A stretch of DNA of 64,000 nt. Origin: BMS3BBIN04 sp964552465 (GTDB taxonomy: Bacteria > Electryoneota > Electryoneia > Electryoneales > Electryoneaceae). The translations under genes and the position numbers were made by a program. Below, in pieces: positions 25,897-35,238 of this stretch. The notes under the pieces were generated by a model that was not told where the DNA came from, did no database searches, and was given only the letters and a program-made list of their open reading frames with translations. The DNA is taken from positions 1 through 64,000 of the forward strand of contig CAZKGR010000006.1 of NCBI GenBank assembly GCA_964552465.1, given 5' to 3'. The first letter of the stretch is position 1; each line of letters opens with the position of its first letter.

Positions 25897-28044
25897 TTAT
25901 TCGAATAGAACCCAGCGAACTCCCCATATCTCCTCACGATGCAGGTTCGGATAGCCTGGAATGAAATCATATGAGCTGCTCATGAGGTTTCGCGTTCCAA
26001 AGTACGCTTCAAAACTAAATATCTTCGCGTTCAGCAGTAGTTCATAGGTCCAGGTTGCATCCTGTACGTGTGTTTCTGTCTGGTACTCTCCCCAGTAATA
26101 AGCAGTAGCTGTTGCCCTGATTCGTAATTGACCCCAATAGTAGTGATCCATGAAGCGTGCGCTCGCCCAGCCGTACGAGTCAGGAACAGGTACACTTGGC
26201 GTAATTGGTTTTGCATAAGTGAATGACCCAGCCACAGTGACCGGTCCATACACTGGAAGCCAGGTATAAGCAGTGGTTTCATATGTAGTATAGTTAGCTC
26301 CATTTCTCCGCTTCCAGGTTTCTTCATCAACCTGATAGGCAATTATTTGATCTCGCCATTGCCGCAGTCCGTTCATCACTCTGAACTGACGATATTCCAG
26401 CCAATCCAGATGCAGCCCTGCACCGATATACTCTGATTTCACTGGCCTTAACGATGGATTTCCAAGCGAATAATTAGTGTAGTCTGGCACAGCAATCGCG
26501 TCCATCCAGCGGTCCGGTGAGCGAACAGACCAATATCCAGCTAATTCATCCAGGTTCGGGTAACGCCAACTCGATGACGCCAATCCGATGAGTTTCAACG
26601 AATCCAATAAGTCGAAAGATGCTGCGAGTGATCCTCCAGTCAGGAAATCATCGCTCACTGATGCCGTATCAGGAGTGATGTTCAGGGTACTGTATTCAGT
26701 CCGGAGCGCGCCTTCGATACGGAGCTGTCCGAGACGAATCTCGTCGGTGAGTCCGAACCCAGCAGTGAGCCGATTGGCTTGCGGATCAGGATCGCTGGGG
26801 CGACGGACGAAACGTGCGGCGATGCGTTCGACATCAACGCGTCCCCCCAGATTATGACCTGCGAGATCACCATATCCCTGTTCAAAACGGATACCTAAGC
26901 GATTCCCGTCCTCATCGCCATATCGATATTTCGATATGGACCGCACATACCACAACCCCAGCTCGCGGTACAGGCTGTCACCCGGAACACCGCTGCTAAG
27001 GCTGATATCGAAATCATTGCGGTGCAATGTGTTGGTGCCGACGTCAAATGGGCGACCGGAAGTGTCCCGGAACTCCATCCATTGCACAGCGAGCTGCCCG
27101 ATGCCGCGCAGGGTCCGTCTTGCACCAATACGCACGTTGCTTGTGTTGGCATACGTGTTGGAGTAACGACCCTTGAATTCTGAAACGTTGATTCCGATGT
27201 GATACGCAAATTCGTTACTCAATTGATGTGCGATTCGCCAATCAGCACGTCCCAGTCCGTACCAGCCCTGACGGTAGACGATGCGGGTTCGTGGAACGGT
27301 TTCATATACGTACGGCTGAATCAGGTTCAAAACGGGTCCACTCGATGCAATACCAGCAACAGAAGCTGAATTGTATTCTGCGATCTTGATTTCTTCTGGC
27401 TCGAACGTGGTGAAATTGGTTGCTCCGGTGATTGGTTCGTTATAGGGACGTCCACGGAACATCACGGTCAGGTCACGTGCCGATCCGCCTGATGGAATGG
27501 CATAGGCAGGTTGGCCGTACAGTTCTGTCTGCCGTGGGTAGAAGCCAGGGGCAATGGTCATTGCTTCGAGGGCGTCCTTGTATCCATGACGGTGAAACTC
27601 GCGATCCACCAGGCGGAACGATGTGAGCGAAACTGGCTTGGGCTGAGTCGAGTCGGGTGGAACAATGGGGGGGAGCTCTACCTTCAGAGTATCAACCACT
27701 GTCCTGGTAGAATCGTCAGGTACAGACAACGAATCTGAGTCCAGAAACAACTGGCTATGCAGCGAATCATTCGCAACATCCAATAATGAATCTGCTTCTG
27801 ATTGATTAGTAAGGTTTTCAGACAGAATTAAGTCGACCTGCGAGGTGTCGGGGCTGGAGCTCGATGGGGCTTGAGAGACATTGAAACTAGCTCTCAGCGT
27901 CCGAGTATAAGGATTCAACGTTGCAGCCTGCTGCGCTTGCAACGTCCCCGTAAAAGCCCAGATTGCCAGCATCAAACTGGCAGCAATCATCGTTTTGGTT
28001 CGGGATAGAAGCATTGCCGTCAAATATACACGCCGGTTGTTCAT
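25897..28044 (-). CDS. TonB-dependent receptor-like outer membrane protein
   Basis: Outer membrane barrel with a plug. A signal peptide is seen around MLLSRTKTMIAASLM...LQAQ. A periplasmic Asp/Ser-rich linker follows, then a plug domain with PSGGSARDLTVMFRGRPYN. The rest is a long barrel of alternating aromatic/polar strands ending WGVRWVLFE. Overall length (about 715) is normal for the family. No TonB box could be fixed and no siderophore or carbohydrate clue is visible. I take ATG 28044; ATG 28014 or 27990 would also give a workable signal peptide. A longer frame to 28212 would cover the groES promoter. Divergent from groES. Confidence 0.78.
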   Translation of the reverse strand: MNNRRVYLTAMLLSRTKTMIAASLMLAIWAFTGTLQAQQAATLNPYTRTLRASFNVSQAPSSSSPDTSQVDLILSENLTNQSEADSLLDVANDSLHSQLFLDSDSLSVPDDSTRTVVDTLKVELPPIVPPDSTQPKPVSLTSFRLVDREFHRHGYKDALEAMTIAPGFYPRQTELYGQPAYAIPSGGSARDLTVMFRGRPYNEPITGATNFTTFEPEEIKIAEYNSASVAGIASSGPVLNLIQPYVYETVPRTRIVYRQGWYGLGRADWRIAHQLSNEFAYHIGINVSEFKGRYSNTYANTSNVRIGARRTLRGIGQLAVQWMEFRDTSGRPFDVGTNTLHRNDFDISLSSGVPGDSLYRELGLWYVRSISKYRYGDEDGNRLGIRFEQGYGDLAGHNLGGRVDVERIAARFVRRPSDPDPQANRLTAGFGLTDEIRLGQLRIEGALRTEYSTLNITPDTASVSDDFLTGGSLAASFDLLDSLKLIGLASSSWRYPNLDELAGYWSVRSPDRWMDAIAVPDYTNYSLGNPSLRPVKSEYIGAGLHLDWLEYRQFRVMNGLRQWRDQIIAYQVDEETWKRRNGANYTTYETTAYTWLPVYGPVTVAGSFTYAKPITPSVPVPDSYGWASARFMDHYYWGQLRIRATATAYYWGEYQTETHVQDATWTYELLLNAKIFSFEAYFGTRNLMSSSYDFIPGYPNLHREEIWGVRWVLFE

Positions 28045-28140
28045 TTTGCTGGAACGATGGGGACTGAGTGCTCGCTGCGAGTGATCTGAAGCCCTTATGG
28101 TGTCACGCTCGGAGTCGTGCGGACTGGATCTAGAGTCATC

Positions 28141-28169
28141 TTGACTCGCGATTAGCGAGCCGGTATACT
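28141..28169 (+). promoter_or_regulatory. Sigma-70-type promoter of groES-groEL
   Basis: TTGACT (28141-28146) and TATACT (28164-28169) have exact 17-base spacing, immediately upstream of a CIRCE operator. Transcription should start near 28176, within or just before CIRCE, so HrcA bound there would block the promoter. Confidence 0.85.
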
Positions 28170-28178
28170 CTGGGCCTG

Positions 28179-28205
28179 TTAGCACTCGCAGGGGAGGAGT
28201 GCTAC
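28179..28205 (+). promoter_or_regulatory. CIRCE operator (HrcA binding site)
   Basis: TTAGCACTC, a 9-base spacer, then GAGTGCTAC: a near-perfect CIRCE element with one mismatch in the last base of the right arm. It sits 9 bases after the groESL -10 box. With hrcA at 16.4 kb in the same window, groESL is a likely member of the HrcA regulon. Confidence 0.93.
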
Positions 28206-28354
28206 TAGACATCTAAGTTCAAGGAAACAAACCTATTACGATTTAAGCACCTCGGCTCCGTGCTAGAAGATCCGGTGGAAACCTTCGCTTAACTCGTACA
28301 TCACACTCTACAACACGAAGTACAACAACAAACCAAGACGGAGGAAGCATCACG

Positions 28355-28654
28355 ATGAACGTGCGTCCGATTGACGAGCGTGTGCTGCTCAAGGTAGTGG
28401 AAAAAGACGAGAAGAGCGCTGGCGGAATCATTATTCCGGACACAGTGAACAAGGAACGTCCGCAGGTCGGTGAAGTGATCGCGTTAGGCGATGACATCGT
28501 CAACAAGGATCTGGAGCGCAAACCGCTCTCGCAGATCGTCAAGGTCGGTGATCAGGTTCTGTTCGCGAAGTACGGCGGCACGGAAGTGACCGTGGACGAC
28601 GAAGATTACCTGCTGGTCAACCGTACGGACATTCTCGGCGTACTCGAGAAGTAA
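28355..28654 (+). CDS. groES: Co-chaperonin GroES
   Basis: The 10-kDa lid of the GroEL chamber, 99 residues. It has the N-terminal NVRPIDERVLLK strand, the mobile-loop region EKSAGGIIIPDT and the KYGGTEV...YLLVN.. C-terminal strands. A strong GGAGG ribosome site lies 10 bases upstream. The 150-base leader from the CIRCE site contains a small hairpin (AGCAC/GTGCT). Followed by groEL after 51 bases. Confidence 0.97.
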   Translation: MNVRPIDERVLLKVVEKDEKSAGGIIIPDTVNKERPQVGEVIALGDDIVNKDLERKPLSQIVKVGDQVLFAKYGGTEVTVDDEDYLLVNRTDILGVLEK

Positions 28655-28705
28655 GCTTCGACAGCCTTTTTAACACGAAACGATACATTCAGGAGAATAG
28701 ATAAG

Positions 28706-30343
28706 ATGGCACACAAGATCATTGCCTTTGATCTGGAAGCCCGCAACGGCCTCAAGGCTGGTGTGGACACACTCGCCAAGGCAGTTAGAGTTACCCTTGG
28801 CCCACGTGGTCGTAACGTTATCCTCGACAAGAAGTTCGGCGCTCCGACTGTAACCAAGGACGGTGTCTCAGTCGCCAAGGAAATCGAACTCGAAGATGCA
28901 GTTGAGAACATGGGCGCGCAGATGGTGCGTGAGGTTGCGTCCAAGACCTCCGACATCGCTGGTGACGGTACCACCACCGCGACTGTGCTCGCCCAGGCAA
29001 TTCTGAGCGAAGGTCTGCGCAACGTGGTCGCAGGTGCGAACCCGTTGATGCTCAAGCGTGGCATCGAAAAGACCATCAAGGTCGTCGTTAAAGAATTGCA
29101 CAAGCAGAGCGTTGAAGTTGGCGGCAGCAAGGATCGTATTGCGCAGGTAGGTTCAATCTCCGCCAATAACGATTCCGAAATCGGCAACCTGATCGCTGAT
29201 GCGATGGAGAAGGTTGGCAATGACGGCGTAATCACCGTTGAAGAAGCCAAGTCCATCGAGACCAGCCTCGAAGTCGTCGAGGGAATGCAGTTTGATCGTG
29301 GGTACCTCAGCCCGTATTTCGTGACCGATCCGGACAACATGGAAGCTGTGCACGAAGATCCGATGATCCTGATCTACGACAAGAAGGTCAGCACGATGAA
29401 GGACCTTCTGCCTGTGCTAGAGAAGGTTGCCCAGATGGGCAAAGCATTGCTCATTATCGCTGAAGATGTCGAAGGTGAAGCACTGGCAACGCTGGTTGTC
29501 AACAAGATCCGTGGCACCCTGAAGATCGCAGCCGTCAAGGCTCCGGGCTTCGGCGACCGCCGTAAGGCCATGCTCGAGGATATCGCCATCTTGACAGGTG
29601 GCCGGATGATCAGCGAAGATGCTGGCCTCAAGCTCGAAAACACTCAGATTGATGATCTCGGTTCGGCGAAGCGCGTCGTGATGTCCAAGGACAACACGAC
29701 GATTGTCGAAGGCGCTGGCAAGACTGAAGACATTCAAGCGCGTATCGAGCAGATCAAGAAGCAGATTGATGCGACGAGTTCCGACTACGACCGCGAGAAG
29801 CTCCAGGAACGTCTGGCGAAGCTCGCTGGCGGTGTTGCAGTGCTGAACATCGGCGCAGCAACTGAAGTCGAGATGAAAGAGAAGAAGGCGCGAGTCGAAG
29901 ATGCTCTGCACGCAACCCGCGCAGCCGTCGAAGAAGGCATCGTCGCTGGTGGTGGTGTTGCGCTTGTCCGTGCCCAGAAGGCATTGGAGAAGGTCAGCTA
30001 TGATGGTGACGAAGACACTGGTCGAATGATCGTCCTTCGCGCTATCGAAGAGCCGCTGCGTCAGATCGTTGGCAACGCTGGTTTCGAGGGTGCAGTCGTA
30101 GTGCAGAAAGTCCGTGAAGGCAAGGATGCTTTCGGTTTCAACGCACTTGTCGGCGAATACCAGGATCTGATGGAAGCTGGTATCATTGACCCGACAAAGG
30201 TCACCCGTTCCGCGCTCGAGAATGCGGCGTCAGTCGCTGGCGTGCTCGTCATGAGCGAGGCCGTTGTCTACGAAGCCAAGGAAGATGCTGCTCCAGCCAT
30301 GCCGGCAATGCCGGGTGGTGGTATGGGCGGCGGCATGTACTAA
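28706..30343 (+). CDS. groEL: Chaperonin GroEL
   Basis: 545 residues, typical for the 60-kDa chaperonin. It has VTLGPRGRNVILDK, the ATP-binding DGVSVAKEIELED and GDGTTTATVLAQAI motifs, AAVEEGIVAGGGVAL and the C-terminal GGMGGGM tail. It is co-transcribed with groES and closed by a strong terminator. Confidence 0.98.
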   Translation: MAHKIIAFDLEARNGLKAGVDTLAKAVRVTLGPRGRNVILDKKFGAPTVTKDGVSVAKEIELEDAVENMGAQMVREVASKTSDIAGDGTTTATVLAQAILSEGLRNVVAGANPLMLKRGIEKTIKVVVKELHKQSVEVGGSKDRIAQVGSISANNDSEIGNLIADAMEKVGNDGVITVEEAKSIETSLEVVEGMQFDRGYLSPYFVTDPDNMEAVHEDPMILIYDKKVSTMKDLLPVLEKVAQMGKALLIIAEDVEGEALATLVVNKIRGTLKIAAVKAPGFGDRRKAMLEDIAILTGGRMISEDAGLKLENTQIDDLGSAKRVVMSKDNTTIVEGAGKTEDIQARIEQIKKQIDATSSDYDREKLQERLAKLAGGVAVLNIGAATEVEMKEKKARVEDALHATRAAVEEGIVAGGGVALVRAQKALEKVSYDGDEDTGRMIVLRAIEEPLRQIVGNAGFEGAVVVQKVREGKDAFGFNALVGEYQDLMEAGIIDPTKVTRSALENAASVAGVLVMSEAVVYEAKEDAAPAMPAMPGGGMGGGMY

Positions 30344-30396
30344 GCCGATATCCTCTTCCTGCATTTTCATGTTGAACGCAGGAAATCTGTTGATTG

Positions 30397-30428
30397 AAAA
30401 GCCGATCCATTTGGATCGGCTTTTCTTG
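30397..30428 (+). terminator. Rho-independent terminator of groES-groEL
   Basis: The stem AAAAGCCGATCC/GGATCGGCTTTT (30397-30408 with 30413-30424) has a 4-base loop and ends in TTTTCTTG. It lies 53 bases past the groEL stop. Confidence 0.93.
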
Positions 30429-30461
30429 CTCATAGAGGTAATTGATTAAAACTGTGTTCAA

Positions 30462-31110
30462 ATGGATGAGTATTTAGGAAAACTCCGAGAGAACGAAAAA
30501 CACCAGAATACCTTAATCTTTGGTATAAATCAGAGAACTGTAGTACAATTACTATTAAAGTCGAGAAGACTAAAAACACTAACTAACGCGAAATTGAGAA
30601 ACAAACGAGTTCCGATTCGTCTCGTTACGAAGGGACAAAGCACAAAAAATACTTACTTCAATTTGGATAGCCATTTCAATCATATTTCTATTTATTGGTT
30701 TAGGTGTTCACACGAATTTAGATAAGGCGCAGGAAAAATCAGAAATGTGGGAGTGGCTAGCCTCAAATGTATTTGCAACGCTATCACTAATGCTTGGCGT
30801 AATAGTTGTTCAATTAGCCAGGGATAACGATTATGTGTTGGTAGATCGGTTTGTGTTCATTTCAACCGTTGTTATGTCAGTCGTATTTTTCATTGTACTT
30901 CTATATATCCTTGCTATTCAGAGAGTTAGCGGCATAAAACTTATCGATTCCTTAAGAGAAAGTAAGTTAGTAATCATTCCTGTCCAATCGCTTCTGCATA
31001 TTCTGTTGGGTGTGTTCTTCGTGAAAACGGAAATCAACCATTCCGCAGAGGCTGTTCAAAACCCTAGACCCGCTCCCAGTAAGATTTCGTCAACAGGACA
31101 AGAACAGTGA
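30462..31110 (+). pseudogene. AT-rich membrane protein gene split by an apparent frameshift
   Basis: A reading frame from ATG 30462 (87 codons, stop at 30725) overlaps a second frame open from 30598 to 31110. Only the second encodes membrane helices: one read from about 30661 (IWIAISIIFLFIGLG), then three more after the internal ATG at 30745. That ATG would cut off the first helix, and no start codon precedes the helix in its own frame, so the natural product probably began in the first frame and a base was gained or lost between 30598 and about 30660. Composition is markedly more AT-rich than the neighbours, suggesting acquired DNA. The family is not recognised. The 3' end overlaps trkH by 47 bases. 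Confidence 0.5.
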
Positions 31111-32506
31111 AGAATTCCAAACGTCCGATGATCATCAGGATGGCGAGGAACCATTTGCCAATGGCAGGGATAAACGCGTAGTTGTCTGTCGGGCCTACGT
31201 CACCGAGACCCGGACCAATATTCGAAACACTGGCGATAACGCTCGTCACTGCGGTGACCGGCTCTAATCCGAGCAGCGCCATGACAAGTGATCCAACTCC
31301 GACCAGCAGGGCATAGAGTAGAAAGAACGCTAGCACGTTGTGCACAATGCCTTGTTGGAGCGGTTTCTTCCCGAGCCGGATGACATATACCGTGTTCGGA
31401 TGAATCAGCTTGTGCAGTTCGATGCGTGCCTGTTGCAGCAGGATCAGCACGCGCACAGCTTTCATCCCTCCGCCTGTCGATCCAGCCATCCCACCCATGA
31501 ACATGAGCATAACTAGCAAGAACTGGGTGAACACGTGCCACAGCTCAAAGTTGGCCGTCCCATATCCAGTCGTCGTACCAATGGAGAGAGTGACGAACGC
31601 AGCATCGCGCAGAGATGTACCGAGTCCGGATCCATTCGCCATCTGGAAACCGAACATTATCAGCGTGCAGACCAGCATGACAGCACTGAAGAAACGGAAT
31701 TCCACACTCTGCCAGTACTTCTTGATGTTACCACGCAGCGCGAAGAAATGCAGGCTGAACGACACACCGGCGATGTACATGAAGAACGTAATCACCCAAT
31801 GGATGTATGAGCTGTCATAGTGACCGATGGATGCATTTTTAGTCGAGAAACCACCAGTAGCCATCGTTCCGAAAGCATGACAGATGGAATCAAACCACGG
31901 CATTCCGCCGAGCATCAAAAGCCCGGTCTCAGCTGCTGTGAAGACGACATAGACGACCCACAGGATTTCGGCAGTACCGCGAATTCGTGGAGTGAGCTTA
32001 TCAGCAGTCGGACCTGGCGATTCGGCTTTGAACATCTGCATTCCACCGATACCGAGGAATGGGAGGATCGCAATCGAGAACACGATAATTCCCATTCCAC
32101 CGATCCAGTGGGTAAAGGATCGCCAGAATAGGACGCCGTGCGGTAATGTTTCGATGTTTGTGAGGATTGATGCGCCGGTAGTCGTGAATCCGGATGCGGA
32201 CTCAAAGAACGCGTTCGTGACAGATGGTATTGACCCGGTAAAGAGGAACGGTAGCATTCCGCACAGGCTCATCGCCAGCCAACCGAATGTGACGACCGCG
32301 AAACCGTCTTTTATTTGTAGATCGCGGTGGGATCGGAACAGCAGGATAAACGTGCCTCCGATAGCAGCTGTGGCCAGCGCGGAGTAAAGGATGCCAAGAG
32401 CGTCACCATCGCTATAGATCAAGGCGACGAGTACGGAGAGCAGCATAGAACCTGCTACGAAGATGAGGATGAAGCCAATAGTACGCAGAACGGCTCTAAG
32501 ATTCAT
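31064..32506 (-). CDS. trkH: Potassium uptake membrane protein TrkH
   Basis: A 480-residue K+ channel-like subunit with four repeated pore loops; the selectivity-filter segments are recognisable as TTTGAS, TGGFS, TTGYGT and GSTGGGMK. It works with the cytoplasmic regulator TrkA, encoded 3 bases upstream on the same strand. The 3' end overlaps the convergent AT-rich membrane gene. Confidence 0.95.
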   Translation of the reverse strand: MNLRAVLRTIGFILIFVAGSMLLSVLVALIYSDGDALGILYSALATAAIGGTFILLFRSHRDLQIKDGFAVVTFGWLAMSLCGMLPFLFTGSIPSVTNAFFESASGFTTTGASILTNIETLPHGVLFWRSFTHWIGGMGIIVFSIAILPFLGIGGMQMFKAESPGPTADKLTPRIRGTAEILWVVYVVFTAAETGLLMLGGMPWFDSICHAFGTMATGGFSTKNASIGHYDSSYIHWVITFFMYIAGVSFSLHFFALRGNIKKYWQSVEFRFFSAVMLVCTLIMFGFQMANGSGLGTSLRDAAFVTLSIGTTTGYGTANFELWHVFTQFLLVMLMFMGGMAGSTGGGMKAVRVLILLQQARIELHKLIHPNTVYVIRLGKKPLQQGIVHNVLAFFLLYALLVGVGSLVMALLGLEPVTAVTSVIASVSNIGPGLGDVGPTDNYAFIPAIGKWFLAILMIIGRLEFFTVLVLLTKSYWERV

Positions 32507-32509
32507 CGA

Positions 32510-33856
32510 TTACTCAAAAAGACGCATCGCTTTTCTGCTGGCCTCTGGCTGGCAGAATAGAACGATACGGTCTCCAACGTAGATTTTCGTATCACCGACC
32601 GGGATGACACCCTGGCCATCATGTTCCACTGCAACAACGATTGATCCTTCAGGAAAATCAATATCACGTATCCTTTTACTGACAACCTTGGAGTCTGCAC
32701 TGACGTGGAATTCAAAGGTCTCAGCATCAATTGAAGCCATGTGGCGCAATGAAACAAGACGTCCGGAACGAATGAACTTTAGAATTGCGTTTGATGTTAA
32801 CAAACGCGGATTGATCGCGACATCGAGGCCGATAGTTCGGATAATCGGGGGATAGGCAGCTTTTTTCGTCAGGGTGATAGTCCGTGGGACTTCAAGGTGG
32901 CGTGCGAGCAGGCTGGTGACGATGTTTTCCTCGTCGTCATCGCTGAGTGCGAGGAACATGTCCATATCGATAATACCCTCTTGGGCGATCAAATCGATAT
33001 CAGACATGTCACCGATCACAACCTCTGTTCCGACCAATTCAGTAGCCAGCTCCTCCGCTCGTTCACGGTCGGTTTCTACGAGTTTGACGTTAATATCCTT
33101 GATCGATTCAAGCTCTTGGGCTACCATTTTCCCGATTGGGGTTGCACCGAAAAGCATAACTCGATGGCTTGTCTCTATCGTGTGACCTGCAAGCTGAAAT
33201 ACGTCATAAAGATGTTCAGTCTTAACGGATACATAGAGATCATCACCAGCCTGAATCTGGTCATTTCCGCGAGGGATGATGGTGGTTTCATTGCGGTTGA
33301 TCGCGACGAGGCGGAATGGCATATGGATCGACTGCAGGTCAATGTCCATCAACCGTTTTCCGAGCAACGGTGATTCGTCCTTCATTCTCATGCCAACAAT
33401 CGCGATGTGCTGGTCACAGAAGGTGATCATCTCATGCACTTGCGGATAGCGTATAAGCCGAACAATTTCCTTCGTCGCCTCAAGTTCAGGATGGATAACC
33501 AGATCGATGCCCAAGTCAGCCTGATTCAGGAATGACTCTTCAGTGGAAAATTCACGGTCGCGCACACGAGCTATTTTTGTTTCCACTCCCATCTGCTTGG
33601 CGATCATACACGCAAGAATGTTGACCTCATCCACCGTTGTCACGGCAATGACCATATCTTTTTCGGCGATATTCGCTTCATGCAGAACTGAGGGACTCGT
33701 TCCATTGCCCTCAATCGCGAGAACATCCAGTTGATTCTGAATCGTTGAGATACGTGCCGGATCTTTGTCGATCACAGTGATGTTGTGGTTTTCCTTGCTC
33801 AGCAAACGTGCGAGATGACTACCCACTTCGCCCGCACCGATGATCAGGATATTCAC
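32510..33856 (-). CDS. trkA: Potassium uptake regulator TrkA
   Basis: 448 residues in the tandem arrangement RCK_N-RCK_C-RCK_N-RCK_C. The first nucleotide-binding site is complete (GAGEVGSHLA at 7-16, then the acidic VIDKD). The second has a divergent loop, FGATPIGKMVAQ. It gates TrkH in response to NAD(H)/ATP. GTG start with AGGAGT 6 bases upstream. It lies 2 bases after serS and 3 before trkH. Confidence 0.95.
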   Translation of the reverse strand: MNILIIGAGEVGSHLARLLSKENHNITVIDKDPARISTIQNQLDVLAIEGNGTSPSVLHEANIAEKDMVIAVTTVDEVNILACMIAKQMGVETKIARVRDREFSTEESFLNQADLGIDLVIHPELEATKEIVRLIRYPQVHEMITFCDQHIAIVGMRMKDESPLLGKRLMDIDLQSIHMPFRLVAINRNETTIIPRGNDQIQAGDDLYVSVKTEHLYDVFQLAGHTIETSHRVMLFGATPIGKMVAQELESIKDINVKLVETDRERAEELATELVGTEVVIGDMSDIDLIAQEGIIDMDMFLALSDDDEENIVTSLLARHLEVPRTITLTKKAAYPPIIRTIGLDVAINPRLLTSNAILKFIRSGRLVSLRHMASIDAETFEFHVSADSKVVSKRIRDIDFPEGSIVVAVEHDGQGVIPVGDTKIYVGDRIVLFCQPEASRKAMRLFE

Positions 33857-33858
33857 GT

Positions 33859-35139
33859 TTACACTCCTGAAATCTGGTCGAGTCCACCCATATAGTTCTG
33901 AAGAGCGGCTGGGATACGTATTCGGCCTTCAGGTGTCTGATATGTTTCCATCAGAGCAACCATTAGACGGCTGGTTGCGAGGCCGGAACCGTTCAATGTA
34001 TGCGGTAATTCTGGCTTGCCTTTGTCACCAGCACGGTACCTAAGGTTCATCCTGCGGGCCTGAAAATCGCGGTAGTTGCTGACGCTGCTGACCTCGAGCC
34101 ATGACTGAGTTCCTGGCGCCCAGATTTCAATGTCGAAACAGCGTGCAGCGCCGAAGGACAATTCACCGCAGCAAAGATCCGAGATGCGGTAGCGAATCTT
34201 CAATCGTTCCAGAATGGCAAGAGCGTGTTCTAGGATTGCCTGATGCGTTTCCTCGGATTTGTCAGGTTCAACGATTTGTACCAGCTCAACTTTATTGAAC
34301 TGGTGGACCCTCAGCAGACCGCGGGTATCCGCGCCGTACGCACCAGCCTCACGCCTGAAACAGGCCGAGAAAGCTGTGTATTTAACAGGAAAATCTTTGC
34401 CGTTAAGGATCTCGTTGCGGTGCATGTTTGTGATCGGGACTTCAGAAGTAGGGATGAGGAACAGATCATCCTTCTCGATCAGGTACATGTCTTCTTCCAA
34501 CTTCGGAAGTTGGCCAGTACCACGTGCAGAGTCACGGTTTACAGCGAACGGTACATACAATTCACGATAACCGTGTTCTTCTGTTTGTACGTCCAACATG
34601 AAGTTGAGCAGTGCCCGTTCCAGTCTGGCTCCTTTGCCAACGTACACTGGCCAACCGCCACCAGTGACTTTCGCACCTCGCGGCATGTCCAGGATACCAA
34701 GATCCTCGGCCAATGCAAGATGGTCTTTGAACTCGAAATCGGGAGCTGGTTCGTCCGAAGTCCATTCCCGGGTGATGACGTTCTCGTTTTCAGTCAAACC
34801 TTCCGGGGCTTCCGCATCCGGCTCAGCCGGCCAGCTAATAATCAGATTGTCCAATTCAATCTTGACATCGCGTTTATCTACATCAGCAGCAGCAGCTTGT
34901 TCACGAACACTGCGCGCATGATCCATCTCCGCCTGGGCATCACGTCCAGCCTTCTTTGCTTCTCCAATGGCGCGTGATGCAGTGTTCAACTCGGCTTTGA
35001 GCTCGTCACCCTTCTGGGTCAGTTCGCGCCAGTGTGCGTCCAGCTCAAGTGCTTTGGCAACATGGGCATCAAAACCTTTTCGACCGATGGATGCTTTGAC
35101 TTCATCCGCGTGTTGACGTAGCCTTCTAATATCGTGCAT
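33859..35139 (-). CDS. serS: Seryl-tRNA synthetase
   Basis: Class II synthetase of 426 residues, the normal length. An N-terminal coiled-coil arm (about 30-100) binds tRNA-Ser; motif 2 is FSACFRREAG followed by RGLLRVHQF, and motif 3 is GSGLATSRLMVALME. I take the ATG at 35139 (MHDIRRLR, the usual SerRS opening) with GGAG upstream, and not an in-frame ATG at 35202. It stands between the polysaccharide genes and trkA, 2 bases before the latter. Confidence 0.96.
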   Translation of the reverse strand: MHDIRRLRQHADEVKASIGRKGFDAHVAKALELDAHWRELTQKGDELKAELNTASRAIGEAKKAGRDAQAEMDHARSVREQAAAADVDKRDVKIELDNLIISWPAEPDAEAPEGLTENENVITREWTSDEPAPDFEFKDHLALAEDLGILDMPRGAKVTGGGWPVYVGKGARLERALLNFMLDVQTEEHGYRELYVPFAVNRDSARGTGQLPKLEEDMYLIEKDDLFLIPTSEVPITNMHRNEILNGKDFPVKYTAFSACFRREAGAYGADTRGLLRVHQFNKVELVQIVEPDKSEETHQAILEHALAILERLKIRYRISDLCCGELSFGAARCFDIEIWAPGTQSWLEVSSVSNYRDFQARRMNLRYRAGDKGKPELPHTLNGSGLATSRLMVALMETYQTPEGRIRIPAALQNYMGGLDQISGV

Positions 35140-35238
35140 GGTAAAAAAGCTCCAAAACAGACCGGTATTTGTTGTGTTCCCGGTTGTGAAAACGGCAGCC
35201 AATGGCTGCCATAATATCGAAAAACAATCAGCGGTATG

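Noticed and set aside
28029..28095. Second CIRCE-like site inside the receptor gene start
   Set aside because: Contains GAGTGCTCGCTGCGAGTG, but without the TTAGCACTC arm or the correct spacing.
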